64,000 bases of DNA from Melastoma dodecandrum (taxonomy: Eukaryota; Streptophyta; Magnoliopsida; Myrtales; Melastomataceae), in NCBI GenBank assembly GCA_029817715.1, contig JARUPY010000536.1, forward strand, positions 310,001 through 374,000, in the 5' to 3' direction. Of this stretch, positions 8,384-17,113 are shown in pieces. The translations under genes were made by a program, and so were the position numbers. A model generated the notes under the pieces. It saw only the letters and a list, made by a program, of their open reading frames with translations, did no database searches and was not told where the DNA came from. Position 1 is the stretch's first letter. Every line of letters starts with the position of its first letter.

Positions 8384-8923
8384 CTAGGCGCGCGGCGGCC
8401 CGACCGCGAGCGGAGCGGCGGCCGGGGGCCGCGCGGCCTGCCGACCGGAGCCCGGTGGGCCCGCGGGGTGGACCAGGAACCCTCCGGCGATGGAGACGGC
8501 GCCCAGCGTCAACCAGATCAGCGCCACGACGGTCGGGATGTGTTCGACCTTGAGGATTCGCGCCACGATGTCCGCCCCGATCGAGCCACGGAGGCCGGCG
8601 GGCAAATCCTCGCGATCTTCAAAGCCTGCGTACCAAGCGTCTATCTTGTCCAGTTGGTCGTTGGCGTTTGAGAGCAGCCGGCCCACGACCAGCGACATAT
8701 ACAGGCCAAAGGCGCACAGCAGCACCGTGAAGATAAAGCCCAGCCATCGGGCGGCCGGATCGGTGATCGGATGGTCGTCGGCGACCAGCGTCTTGGCCGC
8801 CGCCCCAAAGGCGCCGAACAGAATTCCTTGAGTGATCAGGAACCAGGTCACCCGGTTGTTCACGAGCTCATCTTCGTGACAGATCATCTCGCGGGCGAGC
8901 TGAGCCCTTTCCATGGGCGACAT
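8384..8923 (-). CDS. Hypothetical membrane protein
   Basis: About 179 residues. After a short N-terminal stretch (MERAQLAREMICHEDELVN) come hydrophobic segments at about 30-50 (VTWFLITQGILFGAFGAA), 66-88 (LGFIFTVLLCAFGLYMSLVV) and 130-150 (IPTVVALIWLTLGAVSIAGG), then a Pro/Ala/Arg-rich tail. This resembles small bacterial membrane proteins with a DELxNNRxTW entry motif and no known function. I chose the ATG at 8921-8923; a version 20 residues longer is possible but lacks family-like sequence. Slightly lower GC than its neighbours. Confidence 0.7.
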   Translation of the reverse strand: MSPMERAQLAREMICHEDELVNNRVTWFLITQGILFGAFGAAAKTLVADDHPITDPAARWLGFIFTVLLCAFGLYMSLVVGRLLSNANDQLDKIDAWYAGFEDREDLPAGLRGSIGADIVARILKVEHIPTVVALIWLTLGAVSIAGGFLVHPAGPPGSGRQAARPPAAAPLAVGPPRA

Positions 8924-9053
8924 GACCCCGCTCCACCCCGCTCGAGCTCGCGGAACTATATCGCGCCTGTCCGGACAAGACAACCCGAAGTGGTTATGCG
9001 GTTCATTCCGAAGACGCCACGGCGTTTCTGCGCCGGGCCAGGTTGGTCAGCCT

Positions 9054-9350
9054 TCAGCCCTTGCGCATCGCCGTCTGCAGGGCGCTGTTGATCCGGGACT
9101 GCCACCCGGGACCGGTCGCGCGGAAGTGGTCGAGCACCGCTTGGTCGAGGCGAAGCGTCACCTGGGCCTTGACGGGCAGGCGCTGCCGGCCCCGCAACGT
9201 CTTGGCCGTACGGGGGAAGGCGGCCAGCACCTCGGGCGGCAGGCTTTCCGGCCCCTTGGCGCGGGCGAAATCCTCCTCCGTCCACTCGGGACTGTCCGGG
9301 TCGTCGAAGGGAGCGTCGTCAGCCGGCAGGGGCGGGTGCTTGAAAGACAT
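9054..9350 (-). CDS. BrnA family antitoxin-like protein (no BrnT partner)
   Basis: 98 residues. The N-terminal half has the DSPEWTEEDFARAKG motif. The C-terminal half has the ribbon-helix-helix-like sequence VTLRLDQAVLDHFRATGPG followed by WQSRINSAL. This is the BrnA antitoxin architecture. In type II BrnT/BrnA modules the RNase BrnT gene lies just upstream of brnA and BrnA represses the operon. Reading the upstream minus-strand sequence (9351-9441) shows stop codons and no BrnT-like frame, and no toxin gene was found nearby. It is therefore an orphan antitoxin or a stand-alone regulator. ATG start; the ribosome binding site is weak. Confidence 0.8.
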   Translation of the reverse strand: MSFKHPPLPADDAPFDDPDSPEWTEEDFARAKGPESLPPEVLAAFPRTAKTLRGRQRLPVKAQVTLRLDQAVLDHFRATGPGWQSRINSALQTAMRKG

Positions 9351-9441
9351 GGCGGCTTCAGACCCAGCGGATTGGAAGCCTTATACGGGAAAAGGCCGGA
9401 ATATACACTTTAGATGGTAGTTGGGCCGACGCGCAATGCGC

Positions 9442-9931
9442 CTACCCCTGCTCGAACACCTTCCGCGGACCTAGCGTCTCGTACAGGTCGGTGCGGCGGT
9501 CGCGGAAGAAGCCCCAGGCGGCGCGGTGGGTGTGCAGGAAGTCCAGGTCGACGGTCCCGACCAGCACGCCTTCGTCCTCTCGCTCGAAGCTGGCGACCAG
9601 GTCGCCGCGGTGGTCGGCGAGGAAGGAGGAGCCGTAGAAGCTCTGGCCGCCGCCGGGGCCGGGCTCCGTTCCGGTGCGGTTGGCGGCGAGGACGGGGATG
9701 ACGTTGGCCACCGCATGCCCCTGCATCACGCGGCGCCAGGGGTCGCGGGTGTCCAGGCTGGCGTCGTGCGGTTCAGAGCCGATGGCGGTGGGATACAGCA
9801 GGGCCTCGGCGCCCATCAGCGTCATGGCGCGGGCGGCTTCCGGATACCACTGGTCCCAGCAGATGCCCGTGCCGATGCGGCCGAAGCGGGTGTCCCAGAC
9901 CTTGAAGCCGGTGTCGCCGGGGCGGAAGTAG

Positions 9932-9978
<47 letters not shown>

Positions 9979-10320
9979 GACGCCGAGCAGGCTCCCGTCC
10001 GCATCCGCCATCACCAGGCTGTTGTAGTAGTGCGGCCCCTCCCGCTCGTAGATGGAGATGGGGATCACCACGCCCAGCTCTCCCGCCAGGGGGGCCAGGG
10101 CGGTCACGCACGGGTGCTCGCGCCAGGGGTGGGCGGTGGCGAACCACTTCTCCTCCTGGGTGACGCAGAAATAGGGGCCCTGGAACAGCTCGGAGGGCAG
10201 GATCACCTGGGCGCCTCTGGCCGCCGCCTCGCGCACCAGGTCGGTGATCTTCTGGATGTTGGCGGCCATGTCCAGGCCATAGCTGGTCTGGATGGCGGCG
10301 AGGCTCAGCGTGCGGGCCAT
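9442..10320 (-). CDS. aguB: N-carbamoylputrescine amidase
   Basis: 292-residue carbon-nitrogen hydrolase that splits N-carbamoylputrescine to putrescine, CO2 and ammonia, the last step of agmatine-to-putrescine conversion. The nitrilase triad is visible: Glu in ILPSELFQGPYF, Lys in VYRKSHIPDGPGYQEKYY and Cys in GTGICWDQWYPEAAR. The long GYQEKYYFRPGDTGFKVW stretch is typical of AguB. Its ATG overlaps the aguA stop codon by one base, so the two are translationally coupled. Length is normal. Confidence 0.96.
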
Positions 10321-11321
10321 CAGGCGGGCTCCTGCTGGGTGATGCAGTGGAAGCTGCCGCCGCCGGTCAGGATGGCGCGGGAGGACAGGCCGATCACCTC
10401 GCGCTCGGGGAACATGGCGGCCAGGGCGTCGAGCGCCAGGGGGCTGGCCCTGTCCTCATAGACCGGCATGATCACCGCCTCGTTGGCGACGATGAAGTTC
10501 ATGTGGCTGGCGGGCACGACGTCGCCGTCCTCGTCCAGGATGCGGCCGGGGGAAGGGATGCGCATCACCTGCACCTCCACCCCGCGGGCGTCGGTGACGC
10601 TGGCGAGGCAGGCGGCGGCCTGGCCGTAGATGTCGGTGTTGGGATCGTCGCGGCCGAAGCCGACCGGGCAGGCGACCACCCCCGGCGCGACGAAGCGGGC
10701 CAGGTTGTCGACATGGCCGTCGGTGTGGTCGTTGGCCAGGCCGTCGCCCAGCCACAGCACCTTCCTGATCCCCAGCGCGGCGCCCAGCGCCTCCTGCGCC
10801 TTCGCCTTGGTCCAGCCGGCGTTGCGGTTGGCGTTGGTCAGGCACTGGCGGGTGGTGACCAGGGTGCCCAGGCCGTCGGTGTCGATGGCGCCGCCCTCCA
10901 GCACGAAGTCGTGCTCGATCCGGGGCGAGCCGGCGGCGGCGGCGATCTGCTCGGCCACCAGGTCGTCGTCGTCCAGCACGTACTTGCCGCCCCAGCCGTT
11001 GAAGCGGAAGGCCGAGGCGACCGTCTCCTCGCCGCGCTTGACGAAGATGGGGCCGGTGTCGCGCATCCAGATGTCGCCGAACTGGGCGCGGACGATCTCC
11101 ACGCCGGAGCCGGCCAGGAGTTCGCGCGCGGCGGCCTCGGCCTCGTCGCCGCGCACCATCAGGCGCACGCGCTCCGCGCCCGGGCCGGCCAGGGCGCGGG
11201 CCAGGGCCGCCACCTCGGCCTGGGCGGGGGCGAGGTCCTCCTCCCACAGCTCGGCGTGGCTCGGGAAGCCCACCCACATGGCGCGGTGCGGGCCCCATTC
11301 GGCGGGAAGGGTCAGGCTCAT
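10320..11321 (-). CDS. aguA: Agmatine deiminase
   Basis: 333-residue agmatine deiminase converting agmatine to N-carbamoylputrescine, the substrate of the next gene. Visible motifs: EWGPHRAMWVGFP at the N-terminus, FGDIWMRDTGPIFV (substrate carboxylates), the NGWGGKY segment, FVLEGGAID, WLGDGLANDHTDGHVDN (catalytic Asp/His region) and the C-terminal nucleophile Cys in GGGSFHCITQQ. It is complete and first in a two-gene operon with aguB. A terminator separates it from the TonB-dependent receptor upstream, so it probably has its own promoter in 11322-11403. Confidence 0.96.
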   Translation of the reverse strand: MSLTLPAEWGPHRAMWVGFPSHAELWEEDLAPAQAEVAALARALAGPGAERVRLMVRGDEAEAAARELLAGSGVEIVRAQFGDIWMRDTGPIFVKRGEETVASAFRFNGWGGKYVLDDDDLVAEQIAAAAGSPRIEHDFVLEGGAIDTDGLGTLVTTRQCLTNANRNAGWTKAKAQEALGAALGIRKVLWLGDGLANDHTDGHVDNLARFVAPGVVACPVGFGRDDPNTDIYGQAAACLASVTDARGVEVQVMRIPSPGRILDEDGDVVPASHMNFIVANEAVIMPVYEDRASPLALDALAAMFPEREVIGLSSRAILTGGGSFHCITQQEPA

Positions 11322-11360
11322 GCGAAAAAGGCGACTCCGGCCAGCGGCGGCCCCAAGTGG

Positions 11361-11374
11361 GGGGAGCGCTCCCC
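11361..11374. other. 14-bp perfect palindrome upstream of aguA
   Basis: GGGGAGCGCTCCCC lies 40 bp upstream of the aguA start, between it and the receptor terminator. It could be an operator for aguA-aguB, but no repressor family is implied by the sequence. Confidence 0.3.
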
Positions 11375-11403
11375 TGCGTCAAGGCGCGCCCGCCCTCGCA
11401 AAT

Positions 11404-11429
11404 GAAAAGGGCGGCCCGAAGGCCGCCCC
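11404..11429 (-). terminator. Rho-independent terminator for the TonB-dependent receptor
   Basis: On the minus strand an 8-bp GC stem closed by a TTCG tetraloop is followed by TTTTCATTT. It lies 30 bp after the receptor stop codon. This is a textbook intrinsic terminator and separates the receptor from aguA. Confidence 0.85.
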
Positions 11430-11458
11430 AGGATGAAGTGTCCGAGGAGAGGGGCGGC

Positions 11459-14005
11459 TCAGAAGGCCGCCCGCAGGGTGACGGAGATGTATCTTGGCGC
11501 GCCGAGGTAGAAGTACGGCCCCGAGGTGGCCGAAGGGGTCGGGATGACGACACCATTCGACGCGACATACCCGTGGGCGTTGGCGGCCGTGCTGATCCTG
11601 CCCAGGTAGAATTTGTCGAAGAGGTTGGACACGTTCAGCTGGAGGTAGGAGCCCGTGTACCCGAAGAGGTTCAGGTTATAGCGACCATCAAGGTCGAAGG
11701 TGGCGAAGCCGGGCGTCTTGTCGTCGTTGACGTCGGTGGTCCAGCGCGAGGAGGTGTACTTGCCCTGGATGCCGGCGCTGAAGGGGCCGAAGTCATATTG
11801 GATGCGGCCGGCGAAGGTGTAGTCGGGCGTGTCCACCAGCTCCTTCCCGGCGGTCGGAACGTTGTAGAGCTGGCCGCCCTGGACGGACTGGTAGTCGCCG
11901 GCGACCTTGGAATGCAGCCAAGAGGCCGACCCGTAGAGCGTCAGGTGATCGAACAGCTTGGCCCCGGCCTCGGCGTCGACGCCGTAGATGTCTACCCGCC
12001 CGACGTTGCGATCGATCGAAGTGGTTGGATCGTTCGGGTCGTAGGACTGCACGATCCGGTTGCGGTAAATTTCGTAGTAGCCGTTCAGCGATGCGGTGAA
12101 CCGGCTATCCTGATATCGATATCCACCGCCGTATTCGGAACTCGTTTCCGGTTTAACGAGCTGGGTGGAGCTGGTGTAGAGGTCGTCGGTCTTGGGCGCT
12201 GAGTACCCTTCGGCATAGGTCACGTAGAAGAGGTGATGGTCGAGCAGGCGATAGGTAGCTCCCACGTTTGGCAGGGGGGCGTTGAAGCTGAAGCGCTGAG
12301 AGAAGGGGGTGCGAAGGTTCACCGTGTTGGTGGCCTTGTTGTAGGTCGGTGTGACGCCGAGCAGCTTGCCGATGGCGGCCACATTGGTGGCTTCCGCCGC
12401 CCCGCCGTTCGCCTGCGCCGCATTGATCAGCGACTGTACCGTCGCCGACGAGATGTTGTCGCAGTAGGCGCTCGTGCCGTTGTAGGTGAAGCAGTATTGT
12501 TTCAAGTGGCGCACGAAGAATGGAGCGCGCACGCCGAGATTGATGTGAAGCCTGTCGTCCAGAAATTTGCCGATATAGTTGAAGGAGAACTGATTGAGAG
12601 AGGCGATCGAATAGCGATCGCGGCTTCGGAAGAGGCTGCCGTCCGCGCCGACCACGGGCGGCCCATACCCATGAAGGCCGCCGAACACGTTGGCAGGCTG
12701 ATCGCCGTAGATGTAGGTCGCTAGGCCTGTCTGCCGGTGGCTGCCATAGTCGAGCGTGTAGGCGAGCTGGAAGTGGTGATGCTCGTTCAGATCGTACAGC
12801 AGCGAGGTATTGACGCCGAAGCGGTGGGTCTGAGTGTCGCTGGGCGTGTAGAGCAGCACCTGATCGAGCGTGTCGCCGTCATGGTTCAGGTCGACGCCCT
12901 TCGCCGTGGTCGAGCTGCCGATCAGGCGAGGATCGTTCTCGTTGACAGACGTGGCGCCGCCACCGTTCGCCAGGGTGTAGAAGAAATAAGGATCAAAGGT
13001 GAAGTGTAGGTTCTTCAGGATGCTGAAATAGGACTGACCGCGAACCTGGCCAAAATTGACCGGATTGGGATGTAGCGCATAATAGTTGGAGTTGCCGTTT
13101 CCAAACTGCGTCTGTGTCGGAACGCTATCCTTGACGCCGGGTGTCACGGTTGGATTGAAGTAAGTCTCCGAGTAATCGGCCTTGGAGCCGTACTGCGCCA
13201 GCTGCTGCCGATTGAAGCTATAGTAAAAGTCAGCACGTTCCTCGTCGTAGGTAAAGGAAACCTTGGCGAAGTCGCCGTTGCTGCCTAAGGGTTGGTAAAC
13301 CGCACCGTCAACGCCGATGCGCGGCCCTTCTGTGCCGGCGCCGCGATACTTGTCGGAGTTCTGGAAGTTGAACGCGAAGTAAGCGCTGGTATTCCACGGC
13401 CCGATCACCCCCGTGTCCACCTCGGCGAACTCGCGCTGGAGATTGTAGTCGCCGCCCGTGTACTGGGCGATCACGCCTGCGGTTTTGGCTGGGTTTTTGG
13501 AAACGATGTTGACTGTGCCGCCGACTGCCGAGGCGGTAGGGCTGTCGACGTCGGTGGCGCCGATGTTCACCGTAATGTGGTCGGTCACTTCGGGGATCAG
13601 GTATTCGCCCAGGTAAGAGGAGTAGTTGCCAGTGTCGTTCACCGGGGCGCCGTCGATCAGGATGGCGACGTGGGCGCCGTCCTGGCCGTGGATGCGCAGG
13701 TCGCCGGAGCCGATGCCGGTGGGATCCTCGGTTACAAAGGTCACGCCCGGAAGAAGATTGATCAGCTGACCCGCGTTCTCCCCGGGAGCCTGTCGGGAGA
13801 AGAAGGCCTGGTTGACGACCGATTCATCCTTGGCGTCCTGCACCTGCGTGATGGCGCCGCCGAAGGACTTGGGCTGGTGTGATCCCGTCACGATGACCTC
13901 TTGGGCCTGTGTAGCGGTCGACTGCGCCTGCGCGGCAGCCGCCGCAAGTCCCCAGGCGATCGCAGCCGTCGCCGCACCTGCTGCCAGGCGTTGCATTCTG
14001 CGCAT
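11459..14005 (-). CDS. TonB-dependent outer-membrane receptor
   Basis: About 848 residues. A signal peptide (MRRMQRLAAGAATAAIAWGLAAAAAQAQ, cleavage near AQA) is followed by a TonB-box-like QEVIVTGSH. The plug domain contains GQLINLLPGVTF, GDLRIHGQDGAHVAILIDG and ASAVGGTVNIVSKNP. A 22-strand barrel ends in the terminal Phe (ISVTLRAAF) used for outer-membrane insertion. I chose the ATG at 14003-14005, preceded by GGGGGATC; an in-frame upstream ATG adds 19 residues that do not look like a signal peptide. Codon use is visibly less GC-rich than neighbours. The ligand is unknown; no siderophore or vitamin gene adjoins it and no cobalamin riboswitch was seen upstream. Confidence 0.93.
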   Translation of the reverse strand: MRRMQRLAAGAATAAIAWGLAAAAAQAQSTATQAQEVIVTGSHQPKSFGGAITQVQDAKDESVVNQAFFSRQAPGENAGQLINLLPGVTFVTEDPTGIGSGDLRIHGQDGAHVAILIDGAPVNDTGNYSSYLGEYLIPEVTDHITVNIGATDVDSPTASAVGGTVNIVSKNPAKTAGVIAQYTGGDYNLQREFAEVDTGVIGPWNTSAYFAFNFQNSDKYRGAGTEGPRIGVDGAVYQPLGSNGDFAKVSFTYDEERADFYYSFNRQQLAQYGSKADYSETYFNPTVTPGVKDSVPTQTQFGNGNSNYYALHPNPVNFGQVRGQSYFSILKNLHFTFDPYFFYTLANGGGATSVNENDPRLIGSSTTAKGVDLNHDGDTLDQVLLYTPSDTQTHRFGVNTSLLYDLNEHHHFQLAYTLDYGSHRQTGLATYIYGDQPANVFGGLHGYGPPVVGADGSLFRSRDRYSIASLNQFSFNYIGKFLDDRLHINLGVRAPFFVRHLKQYCFTYNGTSAYCDNISSATVQSLINAAQANGGAAEATNVAAIGKLLGVTPTYNKATNTVNLRTPFSQRFSFNAPLPNVGATYRLLDHHLFYVTYAEGYSAPKTDDLYTSSTQLVKPETSSEYGGGYRYQDSRFTASLNGYYEIYRNRIVQSYDPNDPTTSIDRNVGRVDIYGVDAEAGAKLFDHLTLYGSASWLHSKVAGDYQSVQGGQLYNVPTAGKELVDTPDYTFAGRIQYDFGPFSAGIQGKYTSSRWTTDVNDDKTPGFATFDLDGRYNLNLFGYTGSYLQLNVSNLFDKFYLGRISTAANAHGYVASNGVVIPTPSATSGPYFYLGAPRYISVTLRAAF

Positions 14006-14234
14006 TGAACCGATCCCCCAAAAGCCGGCCGGCGCAGACATGCGTCCGCGGCCAGGCGCCAACCGTGCGGGGCTATAAGATTTCTTTCCGACACATGAAT
14101 GACCGGAACGCGACGCGCCGGTGACAACAACCTGCCATAGTTGGGCGGCTAGCTCCCGCGGCGGGTTCCCGCGCGAAGCCCTCCCGACGAGGAAGGCTGT
14201 AAAAACAATCCGATCAACGTGTTCGGAAGGGCCT

Positions 14235-14621
14235 TCAGTCCGGCAGGCCGACCTGGGCGCGCAGGGCCGCCTCGACGCTGGAGGCGGCGCAGGGCTTGGA
14301 CAGGCGCACCCCGTGCTTCAGGGGCTCGGGCAGGTTGGGCAGGTCGGCGTAGCCGGTGCAGAACACCATGGGCACGCCGCGCTGGTGCAGCAGCTCCGCC
14401 ACGGGGAAGATCATCTCGCCGCGCACGTTCACATCCAGCACGGCGGCGTCGACCCGGGTCTCCTCCAGGGCCTGCAGCGCCTGGGCGACCCGGCTGAAGG
14501 GCCCAATCACCTGGCAGCCGAGATCCTCCAGCGTCGCCTCCATCTCGGCGGCGATCAGCATCTCGTCCTCGACCACCAGTACGCGCAGGCCGCGCAGGTC
14601 CATCATCGCTCGCGGGTCCAC
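14235..14621 (-). CDS. Single-domain response regulator
   Basis: 128-residue stand-alone receiver domain without an output domain. Acidic residues VEDE (18-20), phosphoacceptor Asp63 (AAVLDVNVRGE), the Thr/Gly segment (VFCTGYAD) and the conserved Lys in RLSKPCA are all present. Its sequence resembles the receiver proteins that often accompany HWE-type histidine kinases in alphaproteobacteria. No kinase adjoins it. It may start at residue 6 or 7 (MMDLRGLRVLVVED) instead. It lies downstream of the degenerate serine hydrolase on the same strand, 115 bp away. Confidence 0.9.
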   Translation of the reverse strand: MDPRAMMDLRGLRVLVVEDEMLIAAEMEATLEDLGCQVIGPFSRVAQALQALEETRVDAAVLDVNVRGEMIFPVAELLHQRGVPMVFCTGYADLPNLPEPLKHGVRLSKPCAASSVEAALRAQVGLPD

Positions 14622-14736
14622 CGCACTCTTCCCGATCAGCCGCCGTTAGGCGTTCCCGTGCGCGCGCGCCAGCCCGTTCGCCCTGACGGGGTAGAGCGCA
14701 GCCGGGGCGTTCGCGTTCCCGCCTTCGCCGCGGAAC

Positions 14737-15846
14737 TCATCCGCCGATCTTCACATGGCTCTGGATCAGGCTGAGCGTCAGCCGCTGCGCCGCGGAGCCG
14801 CCGAAATCGGCGCCCCCCGCGTTGCACACGGAGATCACGCCCAGGTCCTTCGCCGGCCCGATCTGGACGTCCGTCGCCCAGTAGCCGGACGAGGTGGTGG
14901 CCTGCAGCACCGGGCCGCCGGCCCAGCTGCGCTCCGCCGACACCAGCCAGCCGAGCGCCGGGCCGGAGGCTTCGCCGCTGATGGGCGTGGACAGGCGCTG
15001 GATGGTCTTGGGGTCCACGTAGTCGCCGCCGCCGGTCAGGAACAGGCGCACGAACTTGGCGTAGTCGGCCAGCGACAGGTGCACCCGGCTGGCGGGGCCG
15101 AACACCGGCGGGTCGTCGGCGTCGGCCCGAGGGTTGATCCGGATCAGGTGGGCGGCGTCCAGCCGGGCGTGGCCCCAAGGCTCGGCCCCGGTCGGCGCGC
15201 CGAAGCCCGCGCTGTCCAGCGCCAGGGGGCTGAACAGCTCCGCCGAGATGGCGGCTTCCCAGGTCAGCCGCGTCGCCCGCTCGATCGCCGCGCCCACGAT
15301 CACATAGCCGGCGTTGGAGAAGGCGTAGTCGCCCCGGCGCCCGCGCGGCGGCGCGCTCAATATCGCCTTGGCGAAGGCGGCGCGCTGCACGCTCAGCGGC
15401 CGGGTGTCCGTCAGCCACTTGTGGCGCGCCTCGTCCGTGGCGAAGGGCTCGTCGCTGACCCCGCCCACATGGGCCATCAGCTCGTCGATGGCTACGCCGG
15501 TCCAGCCGCCGTCGAGCGGGAAGTCGGTGAAGATGTCGCCGAGCTTGGCCCCCAGGCGCGTCTTGCCGAACTCCGACAGGCGGGCGAACAGCAACGCCGT
15601 CATCGCCTGGGTGTTGGAGCCGATCAGCCACAGGTCGTCCGGCTGGACGGCGTCGCGCTGGCCGTTGCGCCGCCGCCCGTCAACCTGGATCTGCGGCGGC
15701 TGCTTGGCGGTGACGACGGCGCCGCCCAGGGCCGGGGTCCGGCTCTGGGTCAGGAGGGCGGGCAGGGTGATGCGCGGCAGGACGTGCTGGCCCAGCTGCG
15801 CGATGCCCGCGGTTCCCCCGACCAGGAGCGCGCGACGATCAAGCAT
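14737..15846 (-). CDS. Serine beta-lactamase-fold protein with degenerate active site
   Basis: 369 residues of the class C beta-lactamase/D-aminopeptidase fold, with a probable N-terminal export signal (ALLVGGTAGIAQLG). The usual SxxK motif reads IGSNTQAM: Ser77 is kept but the essential Lys is Gln80. The usual YxN motif reads AFSNAGY, with Phe176 in place of Tyr. The third motif (KTG or HTG) reads ATTSSGYWA. The frame is intact and codon use is normal, so the gene is expressed-looking rather than broken. It is probably a non-catalytic or altered-function member. It lies 12 bp downstream of hisC in a likely operon. Confidence 0.8.
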   Translation of the reverse strand: MLDRRALLVGGTAGIAQLGQHVLPRITLPALLTQSRTPALGGAVVTAKQPPQIQVDGRRRNGQRDAVQPDDLWLIGSNTQAMTALLFARLSEFGKTRLGAKLGDIFTDFPLDGGWTGVAIDELMAHVGGVSDEPFATDEARHKWLTDTRPLSVQRAAFAKAILSAPPRGRRGDYAFSNAGYVIVGAAIERATRLTWEAAISAELFSPLALDSAGFGAPTGAEPWGHARLDAAHLIRINPRADADDPPVFGPASRVHLSLADYAKFVRLFLTGGGDYVDPKTIQRLSTPISGEASGPALGWLVSAERSWAGGPVLQATTSSGYWATDVQIGPAKDLGVISVCNAGGADFGGSAAQRLTLSLIQSHVKIGG

Positions 15847-15858
15847 CGTGCAGCCCGC

Positions 15859-16989
15859 TCAGGCCCGCGCGCCGTTCAGGAAGGCGTCCAGCGTCGCCAC
15901 CACCTTCGCGTTATGCTCCGGCAGTCCGACCGTGATGCGCACGCCCGAACCGATCTGGTAGCCGGCCAGCCCGCGCACCAGCACGCCCGCCTCGGCCAGG
16001 GCGGCCTCCGCCTCCGCCGCGGTGCGGCCGGGCTGGGTGGGGAAGCGCACCAGGACGAAGTTGGCGGCCGACGGCTCCACCACCAGCCCCAGGGCCTCCA
16101 GCCCCTCGGCCAGCTTGGGTCGCTCGGCCCGCACCAGCTCGCGCGAGCGCTCCAGGAAGGCGTCGTCCTCCAGCGCCGCCATGGCCGCGGCCTGGGCGGG
16201 GATGTTCACGTTGAACGGGGCGCGGATGCGCTCCACCGCCTCGGCCACCGCCGTGGGCGCATAGGCCCAGCCCACCCGCAGCCCCGCCAATCCGTAAGCC
16301 TTGGAAAAGGTGCGGGTGGTGACGATGTTCGCGGCGCCCCGGGCCATGTCGATCCCGTCGGTCCAGTCCACGTCCGCGTCCACGAACTCGGCGTAGGCGC
16401 CGTCCAGCAGCAGCAGCACGTTGGGCGGCAGCGCGCGGTGCAGCCGCGCGATCTCGGCGCGCGTGTTCCACGTGCCGGTGGGATTGGCGGGGTTGGCGAC
16501 GAAGACGATGCGGGTGCGCGCGTCCACCCGGCTCAGCACCTCGTCGATGTCGATGCGATAGGCCCGCTCGGAGGCGAAGCGCACCTCCGCCTGGGCGGCG
16601 CGGGCGGCGATGCGGTAGGCGAGGAAGCCATATTCGCCCTGCACCACGTTGTCGCCCGGCTCGCAGTACACCTGGCACAACAGGGTGAAGATCTCGTCCG
16701 AGCCGCAGCCGAACAGCAGCCGCCCGGGCTCCAGGTCGAAGCGGGCGGCTATGGCGGCGCGCAGGGCGTCGCAGTGGCCGTCGGGGTACAGGTGCAGCTT
16801 GTCGGCCTGGGCGGCGTAGGCGGCCTTGGCCAGGGGGCTGGGCCCCAGGATGTTCTCGTTGGAGGACAGCTTCAGGGGATGGGCGAAACCTGCCGCCTTC
16901 GACTTGCCGCCGACATAGGGGGCGATATCGAGGATGCCGGCCTTAGGGCGGGGCCGCGCGGGCGGGGCGATGTCCAGGATGTCGCTCAT
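15859..16989 (-). CDS. hisC: Histidinol-phosphate aminotransferase (class II HisC)
   Basis: 376-residue PLP-dependent aminotransferase converting imidazole acetol phosphate and glutamate to histidinol phosphate in histidine synthesis; some paralogues act on aromatic amino acids instead. Motifs: LSSNENILGPSP, FGCGSDEIF, ANPANPTGTW (Asn/Pro PLP pocket), LLDGAYAEF (Asp/Tyr) and the Schiff-base Lys in TRTFSKAYGLAGLRVGW. The C-terminal substrate Arg lies in GSGVRITVG. No other his genes adjoin it. Its start faces chaC across a 124-bp divergent region. Confidence 0.93.
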   Translation of the reverse strand: MSDILDIAPPARPRPKAGILDIAPYVGGKSKAAGFAHPLKLSSNENILGPSPLAKAAYAAQADKLHLYPDGHCDALRAAIAARFDLEPGRLLFGCGSDEIFTLLCQVYCEPGDNVVQGEYGFLAYRIAARAAQAEVRFASERAYRIDIDEVLSRVDARTRIVFVANPANPTGTWNTRAEIARLHRALPPNVLLLLDGAYAEFVDADVDWTDGIDMARGAANIVTTRTFSKAYGLAGLRVGWAYAPTAVAEAVERIRAPFNVNIPAQAAAMAALEDDAFLERSRELVRAERPKLAEGLEALGLVVEPSAANFVLVRFPTQPGRTAAEAEAALAEAGVLVRGLAGYQIGSGVRITVGLPEHNAKVVATLDAFLNGARA

Positions 16990-17113
16990 CAGGCTAAGAG
17001 GCTCCGCACGCCCGACCGGCGTGCAGCCGCAGATAACGCGCCAACCAGAACCTCTTCAAGGCGCAGCCGGGCGGACTAGAGTAGTGTCCCGCCAGGTTCG
17101 GCGTGAGGTGACG

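Noticed and set aside
8924..8983. Longer start for the membrane protein ending at 8384
   Set aside because: The extra 20 residues are Arg/Pro-rich and not family-like, and a better start lies at 8921-8923.
9351..9441. Possible BrnT toxin gene upstream of the BrnA-like gene
   Set aside because: The expected frame has an early stop codon and shows no BrnT-like sequence.
14006..14234. Cobalamin or other riboswitch upstream of the TonB-dependent receptor
   Set aside because: No B12-box-like or other aptamer core was seen; only a general promoter-like AT-rich patch.
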